In this document: piece after piece, positions 22,528-39,901 of the stretch
How positions within the stretch are numbered: the first letter of the stretch is position 1
Layout: each line of letters begins with the position of its first letter
Source of the DNA: Phoenix dactylifera
Lineage: Eukaryota; Streptophyta; Magnoliopsida; Arecales; Arecaceae
NCBI RefSeq assembly: GCF_009389715.1
Contig: NW_024067666.1
Span: 62,001-126,000, forward strand
Length of the DNA: 64,000 nucleotides
Direction: 5' to 3'
Made by a program: the position numbers and the translations under genes
Notes under the pieces: generated by a model
What the model was told of the DNA's origin: nothing
The model's input: the letters and a program-made list of their open reading frames with translations, nothing else
Databases searched by the model: none

Positions 22528-24560
22528 GGAAGCTGGATGCAGTGCGATGTTTAACATTGGATCTCATCCAATGGCCAGTTTATTTGTTGAAAGATAGGTT
22601 GCAATTGCAATATATTGAAATGCAAATAATTTCAAACCAAGGATGTAAGCAGCTAGAGTTGTCAATCGGCCAAAGTGCGAAACCGTGGCGTTGATTTTTT
22701 TTTTCATATATATAATTTCAAGGATATCCGCACATCATACTCCATCTAAGTAACGCTATCTTACCCTTCCAAGATTTCAACACTCAATTACCTCTTGCGT
22801 GATACCCTTAGTTTTCAACGCAAACATCCAAAAATTCTTAGGCCTTTTTTTTCTCTTAATGGACAACTCATTCTAATCTAGCATAAATACATCCCACAAA
22901 ATCCAGAAATAAAATATTACAAAAGGTGATAGAAGTTATCATTAACTCGATTCATAGCACTTCATTAGAGTGCTCTATCACGTAAAAAACCATCCAATCC
23001 ATAGCTCTATTTATCTCCTGATGGATATGTCAAGCACAAAAAGAACTATATCCCTTGCCATTCTCCAAATATCCCGCAAAAAAATGTGTGTAACCGTAGC
23101 CTTAGCCTTAGGCTTTTTTTCATCATGTTTTTTATTATTGTGAGAACCAATATGGAAGTACATTTGGAAGTATATTTAGTCTCATATCAACTGTGTACTA
23201 AATATAAATCTTGGATATTTATACAGACCACGTAACCTAAATAACACTTTTTGGGTAATTTTTTTTGGATGAGATCTTGGATTGTTGCAAATATATAAAA
23301 TTAACTCTAGCCTACAACTTATGTAGATTAGAAAACACTATAGCACTAACCTATTTAGGTTGATCACGAGCTAATCATAATATCTATAATCGAATTTATG
23401 GTATCTATGATTGGATTTAAATAGATCTGGATCTTTAGCCTCATGAACATACTAAAGCTCAATTAAACAAGGAGACTATACGAAGACCTATGCGGTATGT
23501 ACTTAATCCCATATTAGCTAGCCTTTCGGCCAAGAAATCCAAATAATATTTTTTGACTAGCTTTTTTGGATGAGATGCTAAGTTGTTACAGTTACCAGAT
23601 AGTAAATACCTTTTTCTTTTAAAATGAAACTCCTATAATAAGTTAATAACAAAATAATTATTTTGTTTTACTAACAATTTTTTAATGCCACCATCTAGGT
23701 ACAAATCTGAAGCCTCTTCTGGCGCTTGGAGGTGTTAATAGCTAATGTAAGGGCATTTAAAACTTCCGTACTCAAAAAATATGAGCTTGTGAACATTCCT
23801 TTCTGAAGAAAAAGAGAAGAACTTGATCCCCTAACAATATATGGCACAATCTATCACATAATGACTGATGCAGGACCTTGATCTAGGCCTGTAACATGTG
23901 AGCAATCTTTAAGCAACTTATATTTGGCTCAAAATTTGGCTGAAATTTACCTCACTTAAAACTGTAAATGGTTCAAACTAGAACCAGACATGATTTATTG
24001 GAACTCAACTCCACTAAACTTCCTAATATAAATAAATAAATAAATAGTATATGTTATATATTATATTAATTATCATTAAATAAAAAAAGTATTTACCGAT
24101 TTATTCAATACTATAATAGTTTACGTAAAGAAAAAAAACTATTGATTGGTAAGATTAAGATGTAGTTGTATAAGTTAGTCAATGCACACGCAACAAAGCC
24201 CCAAGGGACCTGAGACTAGTTCTTAACAGCTCGAGCACTTGAGATTTAGGGAGTCAATTCGAGCACTTGAGATTTAGGGAGTCAGGTCAAGCTTGGCTCA
24301 ATTATAAATCAAGCTGAGCCGAACTTGAGCTAGATTTAGTGGGCTGGATCCACCACTTGCCTTCAAAATCTCTTACAAGGGGGAAGACCATCTAAAACGC
24401 TCAAGTCCTCCCCTTAACTACGGAACAATAGAGAGAAATAAAAACCTCTTGTGTCTAATGACTACAAGGGATGGCAAGAGAAAGGTGTTAGTATTGATCA
24501 ATGCACCGTCCACCTTCAGAACCACATTTGATATGAGGCCAAACCTTCAAAACCTTTAAT
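22528..24560. other. Intergenic DNA, no gene seen
   Basis: AT-rich. A 28-bp unit (TCGAGCACTTGAGATTTAGG plus eight bases) occurs twice in tandem at 24231-24286. Two weakly similar blocks at about 23170-23290 and 23500-23590 share CTCATAT/CCCATAT and TTTTTTGGATGAGAT and may be relics of one transposon. Confidence 0.45.
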
Positions 24561-24562
24561 GT

Positions 24563-24563
<1 letters not shown>

Positions 24564-24605
<42 letters not shown>
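24564..24605 (-). repeat. T42 homopolymer (poly(A) on the minus strand)
   Basis: Forty-two uninterrupted T. On the minus strand this could be the tail of a retroposed sequence, but no LINE, SINE or gene fragment is recognised on its upstream side (24606-24720). Run length in an assembly is unreliable. Confidence 0.9.
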
Positions 24606-25206
24606 CTGTTGACAATGCCTGAAGTATAGCTTCCACAAGAAAATGGAAAACAACATAAACTATTCCATGCAGTAGACCATAAATTGCTCACATTGAAACG
24701 TGGCAGCAGCCAAGTAGGATGGCATTATTTGAAATTTCCCCAGTGACGGACACTTCTGGGCTGCTTCCAGACCAGGCATGCAACAATCACTCTATTAAGA
24801 TGGCAAAGAAAATCACAAAAATTAGTGCAGTAACAGCCAGTACCTACTTATCCGATGCAGACATATATACTAACTTTGTAAAACTTAAAAGATCATCCTA
24901 AATGATAACAAGTTTCTATACGTAATTGTCAGAGATTCATCAATCCATGCATGCGCAAATAAATCAGGATACAGCTCCAGAAATGAAATGGCACAGATTG
25001 TACAGAAACATAATATCTCGCAAAATAGAAACATAACGAAAGCAATGATAAGGAAAGCTGTAGGCCCAGAAATCACAAACAACACATTCGTGCAGAGACA
25101 TACAATGCACACAGACAGAAAACAGTATTTTCATAACACAATACATATTAAAGCCTCCGAACGCAACCTGAGCTGAAAAAGGTATCAGAAGCAAGTGATA
25201 TAAAAC

Positions 25207-29334
<4,128 letters not shown>

Positions 29335-29639
29335 GAGGCTGGGAGTGGTCACGGGGTGTCCGCTCACCCGTTTATGTAGCAGCGGATCGATCGGGCCTCT
29401 CGGGCGTGTGATACCGTTATAAGGACGTTGATTGGTGTTCCGGTGACCCACCTCCGGTGTGCGGATGCGGGGGATGCTTTGCTGGAGCGGTCGGTCGGGA
29501 GGACAACCGTTCCCGTGTCGTTTTCGAGGAACGGAGTGAGTCGGTTGTATTGGGAAAGATGGTGTGGAGCCCCCAGGCTGGCCCAACGATGGACCTACCC
29601 AAACTTAAATAAGTTCTAGGATAATATGGTGTGCTTGTT

Positions 29640-29953
29640 CTCGTACACCCCGGGTATTTTGGATTCTAAGTTTCTAACAAACTAATGGTTTGTTGGGTAA
29701 TTATGCTGTATTTAGAGGATCTGGTTTGCCGGATGGAGTTGTCATTCGATCCGTCGATACTGAGATGGTGCTGGGATGACCTTACTTACATGTAAGGTAA
29801 CCTACGGGTCGGAGAGGGTATGAGTAAGAATGGCCATTCCGTCTATCCGCATCGAACATTCTCTGATGGAAAGGGAGCCCAGTAGGAGCAGCTATGTGGG
29901 CGGGGTCTTCCCCTCCCCCCCCCTCCTATTTGTTTTAGCAAAAAAAAAAAAAG
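29640..29953 (+). mobile_element. Probable 5'-truncated retroposon (LINE 3' end) with poly(A)
   Basis: GC-rich non-coding DNA that ends TTTGTTTTAGC followed by about 13 A (29941-29953). The ending resembles those of the two LINE copies in this window (GTTTTGACC-A and ATTTACC-A). No domain or target duplication was found, so the left border is a guess. Confidence 0.3.
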
Positions 29954-31080
29954 AGATGAGGTTTTGATGATATATACATGTTTGTTATTATTGATTCTCT
30001 GTATAATATATTTGAGATATAATTAAGAGTAAATTACAACAATTATTTTGAGATTAGAGGTAAAGTATACTTACATTCAATAATTTAAAAAACTTAAGCT
30101 TATTTTTGATGTTTATTTTCATCCCCATAATTTAACAAAACATAAGTCAAACCATTAATCTTAAATGAGACACAAATGCTATGTCGGAAAATTTTTGAAA
30201 ATAACTAAAATAATCTTAACAACCACCTAAAGATATAGCAAAAATGTCTATATCTCCTCTCCACTTAAGGATGATTTTGACTTTTTGCATAAGATAAACT
30301 GTTTTATAAACACTGTTAATTTAACTGGGTGTAAATATGAGATTTATGAACTATTGAATGTAAGTATAATAGATGTAAGTATTATAAAAAATTTTGTAAT
30401 TTACTCTATAATTAAAACATACCTCCCCAATTTGTTTTCTATCTTATAGTTTTATAAATTCTCAAAAAAAGAATCAATGGATTTTTCTGGCTTTGTCAAG
30501 CTGTTCTCATTGACCTCCAGAAGTTTGAGATGGAAATAGACTTTAACTCGAATTTTGAAGCTAAGAAGCATTAATTTTCACCTTGCAGAAATCCTAGTGG
30601 TGCTACTTTAGAAAACGCATATCTTCTCTGGAGGATATTGTTTAGTTAAATGTATTTGTTTAAGAAGTATAAAAAGGAAATTCCTCCTCACCTTTTCACT
30701 TGTCATGCAAAGGAGGATGTTTATAATTATTGGAGAGGGAAGACATTACGTGTGCAAAGTGCCAGTTAGTTCTAACGTCGGCCAATCATGCCCCTCTCAC
30801 CTTTTGGGTGGCTCCGAGGTGGATATTATGCTTGGGTTCTACTCTTAAGCTAATACTCAATGATCTTGCTTAGATCTCTACCATGTCCATCCATTGTATG
30901 CTTTTGGATCGACGTCATTATGTTACTTGTGTAAACAAAAACAGAGTCTTTGTTCCATTGTGATTATTAAAACCTTGCTTGTATCTGCAGGGGAAAGGGA
31001 CTCAGCACCTACCTTAGAATATCATGAAGTAAGGTATTTCTGGTACTTGCTCCCTTCTTCCGTCAGAATTATATCTGAAA
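29954..31080. other. Intergenic DNA, no gene seen
   Basis: AT-rich with no recognised exon, RNA or element ends. Confidence 0.45.
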
Positions 31081-31089
31081 GGTACAAAA

Positions 31090-32330
31090 CTGCTACTAAG
31101 TTCCTTCCGAACTTGCCACCCGGGTCGGCTACATAACACGGCTGCATAAACCCTAAGGCAAGTCCTGAAAATTTATTACAACCTCAATATAACTAAACAA
31201 TAATGATCTCAATTCATACCAAATAACAAAACTTGTACAATTATAAAATTCATTCATACAACCGATAATGATGATTTTCTATCTATTCATTCCTTTCCTC
31301 TACGATCTTAACCATAGTCTAGTACTAAGCAACCTGCAATCTGCAACTCTAAAAAGAAAAGAGAAACAGGGCTGTGAACTTTATAGCCCAGTAAGAATCT
31401 GGGCACATTCACACCATTATATTAATATAGTTTGAAAATAGCAATAAGCAACACTAAAGTAAAAACATAAATTATGAAATCGCTTTTCAAACATCCAATA
31501 TAACTTAATTAAACTATTGAATATCCGCATATACATACATCAAATATCCGACTTATCAAAAAAGATATATCACAAATACCAAATAAAATCTTTTGCTCAG
31601 TATTAGTTTCATGTGTTTTATCATCCATTTCTCATTATCTCAATTCCAAATTTTATAGTAATTATCTTTCCAGCTTTGGACTAACCAAGATCGTGACCTA
31701 GTCCAACAATAAGTGACATCAAAATGAAAACATAAATTATAAAATTGCTTTTCGAACATCCAATATAATTCAATTAAACCAACAAATATCCTCATATTCA
31801 TATATCAAATATCCAGCTTATCAAAAGAGATATATCACAAATACCAAGTAAAACCTTTTATTCCGGTTTTGGACTAACCAAGATCATAATCCGGTCCAGG
31901 ACTGCTAAACAAAATCTCATGCATAAGCCCGTGGAGACTATCCAACCCATGGAGGCTATCCCTTGTATAAGCCCGTGGAGGTTATATCACACAAAATTAG
32001 TTCAAATCATATCTTATCCGTTAATTATGCTTATTAAATCACTTTCCATTTACATAATATATTTCTCACAAATTTCTATTATTGTTCATATAATTTATGT
32101 TTTCAATATCTGATACATATAATAATTGTACAAATATATTCGTACCGAAAATCGTATAAAACATACCATCGCATACTAATCCATCGATGTAAATCTCGCG
32201 ATGCAATCTTACGATGCAAATCTCATGATGTAAATCCAGCGGTAAAATAGGTATGCTGGAAAATCATATAATGCTCGTGCTTTGTACTGCTACGATAATG
32301 GGTATGCCGGAAAGAGAGGAACACTAGATT
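31090..32330 (-). mobile_element. Antisense chromovirus-type LTR relic
   Basis: On the minus strand it shares layout with the AT-rich half of the LARD LTR: a CTTACTGGGCT block (near 31392) followed by a T-rich run and TTTTAG, and repeated GCCTCCACGGGCTTAT words (31920-31985) like the GAGGACCCxGCCAATGGGGGC words of the LARD. It contains an imperfect direct duplication (about 31447-31714 and 31716-31905, the first copy about 75 bp longer). No TG/CA ends, primer site or second LTR were found, so this is a degraded solo or partial LTR. Confidence 0.45.
32184..32243. repeat. Short tandem repeat, ~14-bp unit
   Basis: Four units of the form CGATGTAAATCTCG, with variants CGATGCAATCTTA, CGATGCAAATCTCA and TGATGTAAATCCAG. 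Confidence 0.8.
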
Positions 32331-32334
32331 TTTT

Positions 32335-32990
32335 TTTTCACAAGCAAGGTTCAATTGCTTCAGCAGTGTCACAAGGATTAGCTCTCTTCAGTGAATGGTC
32401 AGCCCAATGTAATCAGTGACAGATGCCGGACTTCGTCAAAGTTTGGAACAAGGTTAAGAGGGTATCCGCTCTGCTAGCGGATTATTAGAAGTCTTATAAT
32501 GTCAATGGAGTACCCTTCATTTCAAGGAGACTCCCACATTAAGTGGCCTCTACAACACCCTGTCATGCTGCTCCAAAGTCAGAATGTTTTGTATAACCTG
32601 CTGGAGAAGTGGCTGAAACTTTTGAGTCTTATAGCCATCACTTTTTTCAGGCACTGTCTTCTTGATTCAATCTAATTATATGGTCTGCTCTCATTGTGTT
32701 CTCAAAATGTTTCTCTGTCTCTGTTTTCCACTTATGTTCTGGGTTGCTCTACTAGAAAAACGGAAGTTGTACAAAGAGTAGTGAAAGTTGGGAGAAAAAG
32801 CTGTGATTTTGTCTGAATGTAAAAACCTATGAGAAAAGCGGAACATCTCATTGTTATTTTTCATTTTCCTTAATAAAAAATCAGGTGGCTTTCTTGGCCT
32901 CCCTTATCATCAAAAAAAAAATTATAGCACTATTTTCTATAATCTAACTATTTACACTACATCCTTACTCAAGATGGTACATGGGAGGTA
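32335..32990. other. Intergenic DNA; possible retroposon tail at 32870-32920
   Basis: No gene. The part ending CCTCCCTTATCATC followed by about 10 A (32911-32920) looks like a retroposon 3' end, but no domain supports it. Confidence 0.3.
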
Positions 32991-32999
32991 TGTGCCTAT

Positions 33000-33420
33000 T
33001 CAGCTACATATATTGTGAAATTAGAACATGATAGTTGAAATAGAGTTGTGAATGAATATGTCAATAGGAACTAAGGTCAAAGTAATAGACACCATAGAGG
33101 AGCTGATTAAATCAATTGGAAGGTATTCTATTATAGGCCGAATAAAGAGAGGCGATTGAAGTGAATTATCATGAGGCAAGCTGAATGAAGACAGGTGGCA
33201 AGTCGAGGCCGATTGAGTATGGCTATTGGTCTGATAGATAGTATAGTGTCTGGCAATTTTGACAACATAAGTAGGAGAAGACCGTTGGTGCTAGTTACCA
33301 AGCTATCAAGAAAAGTGGGGGGCCAGATATGGGCTGCCATCGACGGAGTAGGTAGTTATCTTCTAGTATAAATATCTGAATTAGGGACCCTTTTCACCGA
33401 TCAATAAAATTAGTCTATTT
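33000..33420 (+). mobile_element. Possible LTR relic with TATA and polyadenylation signal
   Basis: Contains AGTATAAAT at about 33365-33373 and AATAAA at about 33403-33408, the spacing of an LTR U3-R region. Then comes a 30-bp period pair (TTTGCTTTATCTTTATCTTT, 33429-33485). No TG/CA ends or partner LTR. Confidence 0.3.
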
Positions 33421-33489
33421 TTAAATTATCTTTGCTTTATCTTTATCTTTAAACTATGTTTGCTTTATCTTTATCTTTAAATTATCTAT

Positions 33490-36400
33490 TTTTAATTTAC
33501 CACTAGGACTCTAATTCACAAGCAAGAATAGCAATAGAGTACTTTGATTGTAGTCCCATCTACATCCTATCCTATTATATCTTTCTTCAAAATAGACGAT
33601 GTGACAGTGGCGAAAATTTTTGAAGGTCAAGACACCTGAACCCATACTATTCTCATCATTATCCTTTTATTGTTCTACTTCCAACAAATCCAATGTTGAT
33701 GGCACGCCTGTGCATCTACCCAACCTAACCATAAGACTTTCATCCCTCTTCATGAACGAGCAAGTTTTCTACCATGTCCCTCTCCCTCTGGTGCCAACAG
33801 AAATATTTATAATTATGTAACAAACTTTTTGTATCTAAATAGATTTGGGTCAATATGTATGACCAGCTTAGTAGATAGACTATATTTTACTCATACTTAG
33901 CACTCGAGATGCATGTGATTTAATTAGGAGAAGGGAGCATTTGATTGGTGGTTTGATACCACAGATTAATTTTTGTTGGATAAATCTGATGAATATAAAT
34001 TCGATGTTGTATGCTTCTTTCTTTCTCTATCTTAGAGCCTACATAGAAGGTTTATTTATTTAGAAAGAAGGTGTAAGAATAAAAGAGAGGGGGAGGTGCA
34101 CATCCCTGCATTTAGAAGTGTTCTATAGGTGATTAGGGTGGAGTTGTTATATTAGTAGTGTAGACCTGTAGGCCTCCAATCAGGATTTTGCATTATGTTC
34201 GGAGAGATGAACACCCAAATAAACAATAAGAAGTATCGTATTCTTTAAATTTCAAACGAATAATTCATAGACACATGAATGCAGATTTTCATATCTAGAT
34301 TTCTCTTGCTAAAGCATGATATGGATTGTTAAATCAAAACAAGGTTCGGGAAAACAGTCCATGTCATTAATAATCAAAAAAAATCCATATAACATACATT
34401 TTCTTTCATGCTTTTTTAAAATTGAAGCCATTTCTCTTTCTAAACGCAAAGTGAAAGATCTTGATCTTTTTGTAGTTTATATTTCATGTTGAAGAGAAAT
34501 CAGTAGCTTGCTTTATGTCACCATCTAACTACCCTATTAAAAATTTGACCCTCACATATTCACGAAAATCAATAACTTGCAATAAAACCAACACGTATCA
34601 AATATCTCTCCAATTGATCATGTAATTAGGGTCATCTTAAGGTTATAAGTATGTACATGGACTTGCATGGACTGCTACACACTGGCATGGAGCACTATTT
34701 TTCTAAATTATTCCACTAATTTGATGATAAATACTATATGCCTTGGAATAGAAAATTGTTAATTAAGCTTGGGTTTATATGCTTGAATGGTGTGTGAAAA
34801 AATTTGCTTAAAAGTTAAAATATTGAATGGTAGTTGTCAATCAATATGAAACTTTCAGCAGTGTTTCAAAATCTGCATAGTTGTTAATTAAGTCTTAAAT
34901 GTCTTCATCGTTTTTTTTTTCTTTTTTTCTTTCTGGATCATAGGTAATGGCATCATCTTAAAAATTATATAAACAATTATGAAGGAAAAAGTTTAGTAAA
35001 CTAAGCAAGGTAAGGGTTTGCTCTATATTATATATATCGCATTCTCTTTTTATTACATTTATTTATTTATTTATGTTGGACCATTGCATATCCCTTTGAT
35101 TTTAATTATAGTTAGGATTTCATGCATAGGGTGAAAGAATAGTTGTTTTGTTGAATCTCTAAAGGCCAAGTCCTTTAGGGCACAAGGAATTTCTTTCAGT
35201 AAGGGTTTCTCACAAAATTAGGTTTGAGATTGATATTGAATTTCAGAAGATATATAATGAAGTTTCTATGTGACATCATGAGCTCTTGATACAACCATTT
35301 GCAAATTTCATGTTGATTGGAGATATAGCTACATCTTTTGTTGCTTGTCCATGAACTTGTAAATTGTATCACTTGGCATTTTTTTAAAAATAAGCTTTGC
35401 TGATTTTCAAACAAATGCAATATCTCATTTTATTTCTTTTTCTTTCTATTTTGCAGGAAAGGACATAAAGGTGAATGATAGTGTGAATGTTGTATGTAAG
35501 TCAGGCTATATTTGAATGGAAGGGCATGTAGACTTTTGTTCTTTCTTCTGTGCATTTTTCCTTTTTCTTTTACCTTGTTTATCATCTTATATATATGCCT
35601 ATGAAATAGTAGTGGCTACAGCACCACTTGGATCAAAAATGAATGAAAGGGGTAATTTAGTTAGAATTTTATTTTGGCTGGTTTAATTCGATTTGGTTCG
35701 TATATTTTTCATACAATGTAGAAGTCACATGGATTTACCATTACAGGGACGAAACATGTCTTAAGTATATATATAACTGGTTATGTGGATGTATTAGCTT
35801 TACACTTTTGCATTTTTTTATTTCTTTTAATGATAAAATTTTAGTAGCAATCTTCACCACTGCTAAATGATAATTGGAAATGGCCACCGTCAACAAATTT
35901 TACTCTAAAAAAAATTGATATGCTCCATTATTAAAAACAGCTACCACAAGTTGGTATTAATTAAAAATGACTAAATTTGATCCAGTGCTTACAAAGCACA
36001 TTGTAATATATATAAAAGGGAGGATTTTTTTATTTTTTTAATAAAAAGAGAGAGTCTGGATGGCTAAGGCCCTTTTTAGCATGCAGTAATGTATAAGAGG
36101 AAGGAACCATTTAATGTTTAGCAATACATGATCAGTGTTCCATATAATATCGAGATAGAGATTTTTTTTTTTTTGAAAATAAATCAAGATAGAGAATTAG
36201 TGTCAGGGAGTAGAAGCATCATCAGAGTTCTTAATTTTTGGCTTATTTTTTTATGTACAGTGAGGATTTTTTTTTTTTGGTCTGGATACATATGAGAGTT
36301 GGAGAAATCTAGAATAGAAATGAAGTGACAATCAAAAGTTATAATCTTAAAACAAAGGAAGTTCAGAGCAAAAAATACGAGTGTATTTACAAAAAATCAT

Positions 36401-38240
36401 GAACAACTAGCAACTGAACTTGTCAATACATGTTCGAAAAACAAAGATATATATAAAATTATTGATATAAACTGTAAAAAGAATAGTGGGATGTTTCTCA
36501 TATTTTTTTCATCATTATAAAGAAATCTAGAATCAGTCTGTTTGGATCAAACAAGGAAACGAGGCCATCAAAAACTCACCTCCCTAACATGTAGGGATTA
36601 GAATCCAATTACTCTTTCTTTTTTGTTACGCTAGAATTTTTTTAATATCTGAGATATTTAAAGAAAAATTGTTATGTATTCTAGGAAAATGGAAGGGCAT
36701 TTTTGAAAGATTTAATTACAGATTAAATTAGAATGGAATATTTTTTAAATCCAAAACTGTTGTTCTTAATATAATTTGAAGAAAAATATAATTTCAGTTG
36801 AGTTAAGTTAGGTTGATCCAAGGTTTGGTCTCAGTTGGGTTTGTACTTTAAATTTAGAAATTTGCATTTAGTTTGGGTTTATCTAGGTTGAGAGCCATTC
36901 AAAGAACATGGTTTAGATTGGGTTAGATTGTGTACAGTAGAAATATGAATTGGATGTAGATTGGGTTGGTTTACCTATGCTCTAATTCTAAATCCAATCC
37001 AACTTGAAACCCCAGGTTAACATTTTTTGACCAAAGCCAATCCAAGGAACATTAGATGGTTAGGGTTTAGGGCAACCTAACCCGAGTTGTAATTCTTTAT
37101 TTAGGCAAGAAACCTGCTACATGTTAGATTTGAAGCTGCAGCAAAGAGGGTGTTAAATTCCAAAAAGAAGAAGGTGAGAAACTTCAGATGAAAAAGTTGA
37201 TCTAAAGCTAAGTCGAGGTTGCGTCGAACCTGTTTAATGTCAAATTAGGTGGATCACATGTCAAATCTCTGACTCCGTAGATGTTAGTGTTCTCAAGTTT
37301 AGTAGTTCTAGTCTAGAAAATGTGTTAAGTTTCTCAATCTATGGCATTTAACTTAGACATGAATTTGGACCACTATATTTGTTCTTAGTTTTCTATTTTT
37401 AAAAAATGCTTTCAATTAAAGTTGTGTTCATGCAAAGGATGTAAAGGTGAGGATATGGGTTTTGAGAAAAGAAGGTTGTGAGAGGTCAGATGACTTAAAT
37501 CAACTTTCCGATGAGATTCTAGTGCAAGGCAGACACCCTTCTACTGAAATTTCAGGAATGCAAAGTATGAGAAGGTTCAGGAAGGAAAAAAAAAGGTATC
37601 AAAAGCCTTCTATCTATCCCTATGGCCTTTCCTTTAAAGTTTTAGTCATTCCTTATTCTTATTACTTCTATTATCTATCATTTCAAATTTTTAATTGCTT
37701 TTTCTTCTCAGATTTTATTATTAAATTTGCTGTACTTATTATGTAGGCGAAAAAGATACAACTTTACTTTAACATCCATTACGCCATAAGTCAAAAAACT
37801 AATGCTTCTTATTGGGTAGACGATATTTCGCTGTCAACATACATTGGTTGTCACATATTTGCTTTCAAATAAATGGATAGTTGCTAGTTCTCGATCATCC
37901 ATAAATGCAATGTCCCACTGAAGAAGATATACATTCTTAAGGCCATCAGATAAATTTAGTGTCTTGTGCAAATCACACATTGCTTTCCTTATAATATTCA
38001 TCTTGAATAAGGTGATATCCATTATTAGCTTTGGATAGTCCATCTTGGTCCAATTGAAGTAGTGAAAAACTATTCATTGTGCTGGTGTGGTCCCTCGCTT
38101 GGCCTAGTAGTATAGTAAACCTAGAAAACTGAGTAACATAGACTGTGGGGAGCAGAAAAGAAAACAAGAAGAAAATGGAGAAGAAGAAGAGAAGGAAAAA
38201 GGTTCTACTTTGTCGGATGATCGAATGGTTGATTTTTTCC
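33490..38240. other. Gene-free AT-rich DNA, 4.7 kb
   Basis: No supported exon or RNA gene. An open frame at 37447-37746 (+) starts plausibly but shows no family I know and ends in a hydrophobic AT-rich tail, so it is not called. The part 36790-37090 is rich in GGTTGGGTT and AACCTAACCC words and could be a decayed hAT-like MITE. Confidence 0.45.
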
Positions 38241-38249
38241 AGATTTGGT

Positions 38250-38660
38250 TGAAATTTCAGCATGTTCTTCTGGGCATTGAGAGCTATAGATTGACGGTTT
38301 GGATCTTTGAAATGTCTTCTCTATTGATTATTTTAAGCATCAACACTTGATGAAATCTATTATCTATTTTATTGTTTATTGTTAAAATCCTTCTTATTGA
38401 TGGTGAATGTTCTTGTTGTCGAAGCAAAAATTAAATCTTATTGATGTTTGTGCAGCCTCTCGTTGAACTAGAGAGAATCTATTGTAATCTCATTATTCTA
38501 AATAGTGAAAGTTTTTTGTTAAACTAGGTTCCGTAGTTTTTTCATTTCACATCGAAGGATTTTCTACGTTAAAAATATTGTATTGCCTTTTGTTTGTGCA
38601 TTGTTTGATTATTTTGCTTGATAATGGCTTGTGTAGATATTATTGTTGTTTGGTGAGTGA
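38250..38660 (+). mobile_element. Copia-type LTR fragment
   Basis: The order CTATTGTAATCTCATTATTC, then GTTAAACTAGG, CCGTAGTTTTTTCATTTCAC, ATCGAAGGATTTTC and TACGTTAAAAAT is the R-U5 pattern of plant Copia LTRs ('..GTGGTTTTTC..CCTGAA..GGGTTTTCCACGTAAA..'). No primer-binding site or second LTR is nearby, so it is a solo or truncated LTR. Confidence 0.5.
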
Positions 38661-38699
38661 TATCCTATTGAATTATACAAAGACGAAAAAAAAGTTTAC

Positions 38700-39780
38700 G
38701 CCATCATTATTTCTTGATTGCATTTTTTCAACACATAGACTTCGGGAACAATGAAATGTCACTACAAAAAATGTTCACCTAAGTTACTCTGAAATAATCG
38801 GCCTCGAGAGTTCAAATGAGAAAAGAAGAGGCAAATGAACAATGAAGAATACGATGTCTTAGCATTTAGAGCAAACAGAAGTAATATTATTGTCAGTTTA
38901 TTCATCTTTTTTGAGAAATTGTCAGTTCATTCATCAGTAGAAACAATCTAACTCCGCAAATAATTGAAAGGCTATTTATACTCATGGGCCACCTAAAAAT
39001 GAACAAATATTCAAGAGTGTGAAATGATCTTATGACCTAACTAAAGAATATTTTGCCTATGAACAACTAAAGTTACCCCCTTGAACTCCACAAGAAGTAA
39101 TGGTAGAGAAACATGTGGTAGAAGTAAGACTTCGGTAATGACATGCAGTCAGGCAGAGAGATGCAAACCATCCAGATTTTTGAAACACAAACCAGTCACA
39201 CAACAACATATCACTTCAATTCCACCAAGATTAACATGTTAGTTTAATGAACAAGAAGAGCATGGAACCATAGAATAAAGTGTTTGACAATTCGAATCCT
39301 TTTATGTTTTTGGGGTCCATATCTTCACCTCAACTGATAAACCAAAGAAGGATGTGTAGTGGAATAAGAAGAGGTTATTTTATGTATGTCATAAGCTGGA
39401 TCTAATTCTTTTGTTCAGTCAGCGCTTATAGGCAAGCACATATCGGCAAGACCTCGATTCCTACTAAGCCTAGTCCAAAAACTAAACAACATAAGATCCA
39501 ATTGAACTTGACTAGCTGGGAAGGCGTTCCTATTTTATTAATTAACAATTTTATGACTAAAATTGGGCTATAATCTAGTAGTTGCATCTCTCCTCCATTT
39601 GGAGGTCTTAGATACAAAACCAGGGAGTTGCTTGTCCAAGTGTATAACCTAGGTAATTCATGCATAGGTGGTGCAAATGCCCCCACTGTTATCCTTAAGA
39701 AGAAAACCAACTGATCTTAGAGGGAGAAAAATTGTTGTGATCTCAGCAACCAATGAGATGGATGGTTATGACCCCACCCC
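38700..39780. other. Intergenic DNA, no gene seen
   Basis: No recognised exon, RNA gene or transposon end. Confidence 0.45.
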
Positions 39781-39782
39781 TT

Positions 39783-39870
39783 TTTTTGTTGTTATTGTTG
39801 TTGTTATTGTTTTTGATTAAAGGTGAACAAAGTGCCCTACCATTTTTCATTAAACAAAAGAAAAATGCAA
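39783..39870 (-). repeat. Retroposon-tail-like direct repeat, copy 1
   Basis: About 85 bp consisting of a TTG/TTA run, TTTTTGATTAAAGGTGAACA, AAGTGCCCTACC and CATTAAACAAAAGAAAAA. It recurs at 40643-40720. On the minus strand it reads as a 3' end with a (CAA/TAA)n tail, as in some LINEs and SINEs (inference). Confidence 0.6.
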
Positions 39871-39901
39871 CATTGCTTCTTCTTCCTCTTCTTCTTTTGT
39901 T

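Noticed and set aside
37447-37746. Open frame of 99 codons
   Set aside because: N-terminal part looks protein-like but matches nothing known to me, has no splice or promoter support, and ends in AT-driven hydrophobic residues.
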